From Solirubrobacteraceae bacterium (GTDB taxonomy: Bacteria; Actinomycetota; Thermoleophilia; Solirubrobacterales; Solirubrobacteraceae), in assembly GCA_030038955.1 (NCBI GenBank), contig JASHQV010000197.1:1-8606 (forward strand): 8,606 nucleotides of DNA, written 5' to 3'. Every line of letters begins with the position of its first letter. The stretch's first letter is position 1. Under the pieces are notes generated by a model that made no database searches, was not told the DNA's origin, and worked only from the letters and a program-made list of their open reading frames with translations. This document shows positions 5,219-8,606 of this stretch, piece after piece. Made by a program: the position numbers and the translations under genes.

Positions 5219-6009
5219 GACCGGACTCGCGGGGGCAGGCGATCGCCGACGACGCCAGGATCCGGGCACAGGTCTACAAGGACCCGCGCCCGCCCGAGCT
5301 GTTCGCCGCCTACCACGAGCGCGTCCGCGACCACGGCCCCGAATCGATCTACGAGCTGTGCCGGATCGTCACCGTGATGACCGCGCTGATCCTGTTTCGG
5401 GCGCGCGGCTACGGGTCCGACAACGTGCCCGCCGGACCGGTGATCCTGGCGCCCAACCACGCCTCGTTCATGGATCACTTCTTCTGTGGCGCGTTCATCC
5501 GGCGCCACGTCCAGTTCATGGCGAAGTCGCAGATGTTCGGCCCGGGGCCGCTGTCGTGGGTGTACACGCACAGCGGCGTTTTCCCGGTCCGTCGCGGTCA
5601 CCACGACGAGGACGCGTTCGTCACCGCCTTCGAGATCCTCGCGCGCGGCGGCTTGGTGGGGATGTACGTCGAGGGTGGGCGCTCGCGGACCGGCACGGTT
5701 GGGACCGAGGCGCGGCCTGGGATCGGCCGCCTGGCGCTGGAGTCGGGTGCGCCGGTGGTGCCAGTGTCGATCCTCGGCTCCCACCAGGTCCGCAACTGGA
5801 AGCGACTGCGCTTTCCCCAGGTGATCGTGTCCTACGGCGGGCCACTCGCATTCGCGCGCGTCCCGCGCTCGACCCGCGAGCAGCAGCAGGCTGCGGCCGA
5901 CGAGATCCTCGCCCGGATCCAGCGGATGCACGCCGAGATGCGCGAGCTCGGCCCGCGCGGCGCGGCGCGGGCGCTGGCCGAGCGCTCCCGGCAGCGCCGG
6001 GCGGCGTGA
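5215..6009 (+). CDS. PlsC-type 1-acyl-sn-glycerol-3-phosphate acyltransferase family protein, start uncertain
   Basis: The protein would transfer an acyl group to lysophosphatidic acid or a similar acceptor at the inner face of the membrane. All family blocks are present: NHASFMD (catalytic His82 and Asp87 of HX4D), FPVRRG, VEGGRSRTG (acceptor phosphate binding; EGTRSR is more usual) and VPVS. A hydrophobic stretch (about IVTVMTALILF) before the first block may lie on the membrane. Between the upstream stop and position 5373 there is no in-frame ATG, GTG or TTG. The candidates are CTG at 5215, which overlaps the TGA of the YbjQ gene and gives 264 residues, or GTG 5374/ATG 5377, which give about 211 residues and lose part of the conserved lead-in. 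I prefer the longer form, though it has no Shine-Dalgarno. The arginine-rich C-terminus is typical of a surface helix. Confidence 0.82.
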   Translation: MRPDSRGQAIADDARIRAQVYKDPRPPELFAAYHERVRDHGPESIYELCRIVTVMTALILFRARGYGSDNVPAGPVILAPNHASFMDHFFCGAFIRRHVQFMAKSQMFGPGPLSWVYTHSGVFPVRRGHHDEDAFVTAFEILARGGLVGMYVEGGRSRTGTVGTEARPGIGRLALESGAPVVPVSILGSHQVRNWKRLRFPQVIVSYGGPLAFARVPRSTREQQQAAADEILARIQRMHAEMRELGPRGAARALAERSRQRRAA

Positions 6010-6085
6010 TCGGAGCGCACGCGTGCTGCTCGTCTGAGGGCAATTGACCCAGCGGGGAGCGCCGCGATTCACCATCAGGTGCGAA

Positions 6086-6201
6086 CGTGCCCGTGCGCGC
6101 AAGTCGGCACGCGCACCGACAGCGATGCGCGCAGGAGCACGTTTTTCGTGCTCCTGCGCGCATCTCGGCGTGGCGAGATCCGGATTGCGCGCTGGAGCAC
6201 G
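6086..6201. repeat. Palindromic REP-like element, two tandem units
   Basis: Unit 1 (6086-6141) and unit 2 (6147-6201) are about 55 bp each and are separated by TTTTT. Each begins with a form of CGTGCTCCTGCGCGCA and ends with a form of TGCGCGCAGGAGCACG, which are inverse complements. Unit 1 starts 14/16 like unit 2, and the ends agree at 15 of 16 bases. The junction forms a perfect 18-bp hairpin (6124-6141 with 6147-6164, loop TTTTT). Unit 2 by itself can form a 16-bp stem with one mismatch (6147-6162 with 6186-6201) that encloses a smaller stem, ATCTCG/CGAGAT (6162-6167 with 6174-6179). It fills most of the 241-base space (6010-6250) between two convergent genes. Short open frames that cross it are not genes. 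Confidence 0.75.
6124..6164. terminator. Perfect 18-bp hairpin, possible bidirectional terminator
   Basis: Arms 6124-6141 and 6147-6164 are exact inverse complements with a five-T loop. The position between the acyltransferase and the hydrolase, which run towards each other, suits a shared transcription end. The T-run lies in the loop and not after the stem, so intrinsic termination is not assured; it may simply be part of the repeat element. Confidence 0.4.
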
Positions 6202-6250
6202 TGTCTGACTGCATGCCAGAGCTCCGGGCACAGGACATGGCGCGCCGCGC

Positions 6251-7105
6251 TCAGCGCTCGGCGGCTACGCCCGGCGCCCGCGCGGCCAGCCAGCCGCAAA
6301 CGTCGTCGAGCACCCGGTCGCGCTCGGGTTCGTTGAGGATCTCGTGGTACAGGCCGTCATAGGGGATCGTGGTCAGCTCGGAGGAGCCGATCCGCTCGGC
6401 GACCAGCACGCTTCCCTGCGGCGCGCACACGCGGTCGCCGGTGCCGTACATCAGCAGCGTTGGCACGCGCACGGCCGCGACGGCGTCGGGGAGGGTGGCG
6501 GCGCGACGCAGGAACTCGGCCGCGGTGGCGGCTGGCAGCGGCCGGTGAAACACGAGCGGGTCGTCGACGTAGGCGCGCACGACCTCGGGGTCGCGGCTGA
6601 GCGCGTTCGGGTCGAGCCGCGCCAGCGGCAGCCCGGGCGCGACCGTGCCGAGCAGTCTGCCGAGCAGCTTCGCCGCCGCCCTGCCCTCGACCTGCACGAG
6701 CGGTGCCGACGCGATCAGCCCGCTGAGGCGATCCTGATGGGCGAGCGCGTAGCGCATCGCCAGCGACCCGCCCATGCTGTGCCCGAGCATGAACACGCGG
6801 CGGTTCGGCTCGTGCTGCTGCGCCAGGTCGACGACCTGGTCGAGGTCGGCGACCGCGTCGTCGAACGAGATCCGCCCCCTGATCCCCTGCGACTGGCCGT
6901 GGCCATGATGATCTGGTACATAGACGGCGTAGCCCTCGCGCCGCAGTCGGGCGGCCACGTGCTCGTAGCGAGCGCCGTGCTCGGCGAAGCCGTGGACGAT
7001 GACGACGATCGCGAGAGCGGGGCCTGGCTCGGCGTCGCCGTCGCTGTCCCAGGCGCGCCAGAAGATCGTGCGCCCGCGGGCGCCCGTGAACGACCCGGTC
7101 CTCAG
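6251..7105 (-). CDS. Alpha/beta hydrolase, monoacylglycerol lipase-like (Hydrolase_4)
   Basis: About 284 residues, with no signal peptide. The bacterial monoacylglycerol lipase hallmarks are there: HGFAEHGARY (38-47) for the oxyanion hole, GHSMGG with nucleophile Ser110, LLMYGTGDRV with Asp224, and YHE with His254 as catalytic base. The lid region (about 130-195) is typical of the group. Ester hydrolysis of monoglycerides or similar lipids is the likely role. The start is uncertain. The family usually begins just before the FTG...FWRAW strand; CTG at 7105 fits this, overlaps the cupin stop (CTGA) and has GGAGG four bases upstream. GTG at 7120, also in frame, overlaps the cupin by 19 bases and has a poorer ribosome-binding site. 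In either case the gene is coupled to the cupin. Confidence 0.9.
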   Translation of the reverse strand: MRTGSFTGARGRTIFWRAWDSDGDAEPGPALAIVVIVHGFAEHGARYEHVAARLRREGYAVYVPDHHGHGQSQGIRGRISFDDAVADLDQVVDLAQQHEPNRRVFMLGHSMGGSLAMRYALAHQDRLSGLIASAPLVQVEGRAAAKLLGRLLGTVAPGLPLARLDPNALSRDPEVVRAYVDDPLVFHRPLPAATAAEFLRRAATLPDAVAAVRVPTLLMYGTGDRVCAPQGSVLVAERIGSSELTTIPYDGLYHEILNEPERDRVLDDVCGWLAARAPGVAAER

Positions 7106-7479
7106 CCTTCCTCCGCCCACGGCACGATCACGGCGTCCTCGGTGGGGGAGTCGCGGGCAACGACGTACTCGGCCGGCTCGGTCTCGGAGGGGTTGTCCAG
7201 CACGTGCGTCTCGCGCGGCGGCACGTACACCATGTCGCCCCGCTCGAGTGCGAGCTCCTTCTCGAGGCGATCGCCCCACTTGACGATCAGCCGGCCGGAC
7301 AGCATGTACACGGCGCTCTCGCAGTTCTCGTGGTAGTGCGGATGCGAGCGGGTCGCCGGCGGCACTCGGAAGATCCCCATGTAGATGTTCGTGGCGCCGG
7401 CGGTCACCTGCGAGATCTCCGCGCCGCCGACCACCCCGCGGGGGACCTCGCGGTCCTCGCCTGGCTTGATCAGCTGCAT
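7102..7479 (-). CDS. Small single-domain cupin protein
   Basis: 125 residues, one beta-barrel cupin domain. Motif 1 is HPHYHENCESAVYMLSG with the metal-binding candidates His46, His48, His50 and Glu54. Motif 2 is GDMVYVPPRETHVLDN with His92 in place and Asn96 at the expected spacing; the Gly of PxG is Arg89. Such small cupins serve as isomerases, dioxygenases or sugar/ligand binders, so the reaction cannot be assigned. ATG at 7479 has no Shine-Dalgarno, but TAGACT lies six bases before it, which again suggests a leaderless transcript. The gene is directly joined to the alpha/beta hydrolase downstream. Confidence 0.9.
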   Translation of the reverse strand: MQLIKPGEDREVPRGVVGGAEISQVTAGATNIYMGIFRVPPATRSHPHYHENCESAVYMLSGRLIVKWGDRLEKELALERGDMVYVPPRETHVLDNPSETEPAEYVVARDSPTEDAVIVPWAEEG

Positions 7480-7485
7480 CGCTCG

Positions 7486-7491
7486 AGTCTA
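7486..7491 (-). promoter_or_regulatory. -10-like box of the cupin/hydrolase operon (leaderless type)
   Basis: TAGACT on the minus strand is separated by six bases from the cupin ATG at 7479, and no ribosome-binding site is present. The transcript would start at or next to the ATG. No -35 was recognised. If right, the cupin and the hydrolase have a promoter of their own apart from the yqgE-like gene. Confidence 0.4.
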
Positions 7492-7537
7492 TGCGTTCGG
7501 TCGTGGCCGCTGATTTCCGATCGCACTGGGCGAGCAG

Positions 7538-8083
7538 TCAGTTCAGCGACGGATCGGCGGGCATCCGTGCGATCAGCGCGTAGCTCCCGCCTTTGCGGGT
7601 GAGCACGGACGGCCACAGCTCAGACGGCTCGGGCGTGAACGCGTCGCTGTGCTGGGCGGGCTCGAGAATCCAGTCGCCCCGTTCCACCTCGCCCTCAAGC
7701 TGCCCCGGCCCCCAACCGGCGTGCCCGGCGAAGGCGCGGGCGGTCCGCACGCCGGGGGCCTGCTCGACAAGCGCCGGCGCGGTCCCGAGGATGCCGACGT
7801 CGTCGAACGCGATCAGCGCCGCCTCGGTCGGGTCCTCGAACTCGGCCAGCACGATCACGCCCGACTGCTGCACCGGTCCACCGACGAGCACGTCATCGTC
7901 GGGATCGACCAGTTCCGCGAGCTGCGGCACCGCCTCGCCGACGGTCGTCTCCGAGGGCCGGTTCAGCACCAGCCCGAGCGCGCCGTCGTCGTTGTGCTCG
8001 ACGATCAGCACCACCGTGCGCCAGAAGTTCGGGTCACCCAGCAGAGGCCCCGCGATCAGCAGCTGCCCGCGGATCGAATCCAC
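7538..8083 (-). CDS. YqgE/AlgH family protein (UPF0301)
   Basis: 181 residues, the usual size for the family. The N-terminus, GQLLIAGPLLGDPNFWRTVV, followed by LIVEHNDDGALGLVLNRP, is diagnostic, as are VGGPVQ in the middle and FAGHAGWGPGQLEGEVERGDW in the C-terminal half. The protein is cytoplasmic with no motif for catalysis. AlgH was named for an effect on alginate expression in Pseudomonas, but the molecular role is unknown. The start is GTG at 8083, directly before the conserved segment; the ribosome-binding site is poor. The 117-base gap to the acyl-CoA dehydrogenase upstream is mostly filled by 25-bp repeats. The cupin gene follows 58 bases downstream. Confidence 0.94.
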   Translation of the reverse strand: MDSIRGQLLIAGPLLGDPNFWRTVVLIVEHNDDGALGLVLNRPSETTVGEAVPQLAELVDPDDDVLVGGPVQQSGVIVLAEFEDPTEAALIAFDDVGILGTAPALVEQAPGVRTARAFAGHAGWGPGQLEGEVERGDWILEPAQHSDAFTPEPSELWPSVLTRKGGSYALIARMPADPSLN

Positions 8084-8125
8084 CTGTTGATCTTCGCACG
8101 CCCCGGCGTGGACGTGTCGCGGCGC

Positions 8126-8225
8126 TCACAGCCCGTAGGAGCGGCGGCGCTGACAGCCCGTAGGAGCGGCGGCGCTGACAGCCCGTAGGAGCGTCGGCGC
8201 TCACAGCCCGTAGGAGCGGCCGATC
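8126..8225. repeat. Four tandem 25-bp repeats over the 3' end of the acyl-CoA dehydrogenase gene
   Basis: Units start at 8126, 8151, 8176 and 8201, an exact period of 25. All contain ACAGCCCGTAGGAGCG. Units 1-3 are identical apart from base 2 (C in unit 1, G in units 2 and 3) and one G-to-T change at 8194 in unit 3; unit 4 (8201) matches for its first 20 bases and then runs into the conserved coding part. Unit 4 holds the last codons (Arg-Ser-Tyr-Gly-Leu-stop) of the dehydrogenase. The TGA of that stop recurs only in unit 1; units 2 and 3 have TCA. There are no spacers, so this is not a CRISPR array. Confidence 0.92.
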
Positions 8226-8606
8226 ACGTCGAGCATGATCTCGTCGGTGCCTGCGCCGATCCGGTTCAGCCGCAGATCGCGCCACGCCCGCTCGATCCCG
8301 TACTCCTTCATGTAGCCGGCGCCGCCGTGAATCTGGATGCATTCGTCGGCCACCTCGACGGCGATCCTCGCGGCGTACAGCTTCGCCATCGAGATCTCGC
8401 GAACCGGGTACTCGCCGTTCTGGAAGCGCCAGGCGGTCGTGTACACCAGCTGCCGGGCGGTCTCGATCTTCGTCGCCATCTCCGCGAACTTGTGGCGGAT
8501 CACCTGGAAGCTCCCGATCGGCCGTCCGAACGCGCGCCGCTGCTTGGCGTAGGCGAGTGTCTGCTCGAACACCCGCTGGGCACCGGCGACGCTGCCCGCG
8601 GCGCCG
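8201..8606 (-). CDS. Acyl-CoA dehydrogenase, C-terminal part (5' end outside the window)
   Basis: 134 complete residues of the C-terminal helical domain of an FAD-dependent acyl-CoA dehydrogenase, which introduces the alpha-beta double bond in fatty-acid or branched-chain acyl-CoA breakdown. Recognisable parts are YAKQRRAFGRPIGSFQVIRH (FAD/tetramer contacts), IQIHGGAGYMKEYGIERAWRD and NRIGAGTDEIM. In medium-chain enzymes the catalytic Glu stands in the IYEGT motif; here it reads IGAGT, as in isovaleryl-CoA and some long-chain enzymes, where the base is a Glu on an earlier helix. By that model the Glu would lie just beyond base 8606. The stop is TGA at 8201-8203, within the first of a run of 25-bp repeats. 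Confidence 0.95.
   Translation of the reverse strand, partial: GAAGSVAGAQRVFEQTLAYAKQRRAFGRPIGSFQVIRHKFAEMATKIETARQLVYTTAWRFQNGEYPVREISMAKLYAARIAVEVADECIQIHGGAGYMKEYGIERAWRDLRLNRIGAGTDEIMLDVIGRSYGL

Noticed and set aside
4076..5269. Minus-strand open frame of 397 codons opposite the double-YbjQ gene
   Set aside because: It is an antisense shadow without recognisable domains; the plus strand has two clear homologous domains and a good ribosome-binding site. The same applies to 4927-6231 (minus), 808-1578 (minus) and 6344-7336 (plus).
6079..6362. Short plus-strand frames (85 and 91 codons) between the convergent genes
   Set aside because: They run across the palindromic element and into the antisense of the hydrolase; the Cys/Arg-rich composition reflects the repeat.
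8126..8225. CRISPR array
   Set aside because: The repeats are contiguous with no spacers, only 25 bp, and overlap a coding end.

Overview
The window is very GC-rich (about 70%), with GTG starts, strong G/C preference at third codon positions and several TANNNT -10-like hexamers placed 6-7 bases before a start codon. This suggests a high-GC actinobacterium. The gene content (GH79-type lipoprotein, stand-alone biotin carrier of the TB7.3 type, tandem YbjQ-domain protein, IVD/LCAD-type acyl-CoA dehydrogenase) would suit a soil member of Thermoleophilia/Solirubrobacterales, but that placement is inference from protein flavour only.

Left block (1-2304): a Nudix hydrolase leaves the window on the minus strand and diverges from a 54-residue rubredoxin across about 70 bases that carry one -10-like box for each direction. 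Six bases after the rubredoxin stop, and probably coupled to it, begins a 500-residue secreted lipoprotein with a GH79 (beta-glucuronidase/heparanase-like) glycosidase fold. A 16-bp GC hairpin (2312-2349) separates it from the convergent next block.

Second block (2357-3402, minus): a 70-residue biotinyl carrier protein is followed after 5 bases by a crotonase-fold protein. The latter looks closer to methylmalonyl-CoA decarboxylase (YgfG/ScpB) than to a true enoyl-CoA hydratase. Together they suggest short-chain acyl-CoA carboxylation/decarboxylation chemistry.

Third block (3591-6009, plus): a possible 61-residue single-TM protein, a 133-residue protein of unknown function with a leaderless-type start, a protein with two tandem YbjQ (UPF0145) domains, and a PlsC-type acyltransferase whose reading frame abuts the YbjQ stop without any ATG/GTG/TTG start.

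Fourth block (6251-8606, minus): read from right to left, the 3' end of an acyl-CoA dehydrogenase, a YqgE/AlgH protein, a small cupin and a monoacylglycerol-lipase-like alpha/beta hydrolase that abuts or overlaps the cupin. The lipase, acyl-CoA dehydrogenase, crotonase, biotin carrier and acyltransferase give the window a general lipid/acyl-CoA flavour, but no single pathway is complete here.

The structures that the genes do not explain are (1) a palindromic, tandemly duplicated REP-like element at 6086-6201 between convergent genes, (2) four tandem 25-bp repeats at 8126-8225 that copy the last codons and stop of the acyl-CoA dehydrogenase and restore its frame after three units, and (3) a recurring leaderless promoter layout. 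I see no tRNA, rRNA, CRISPR array, transposase or other defence or mobile system.
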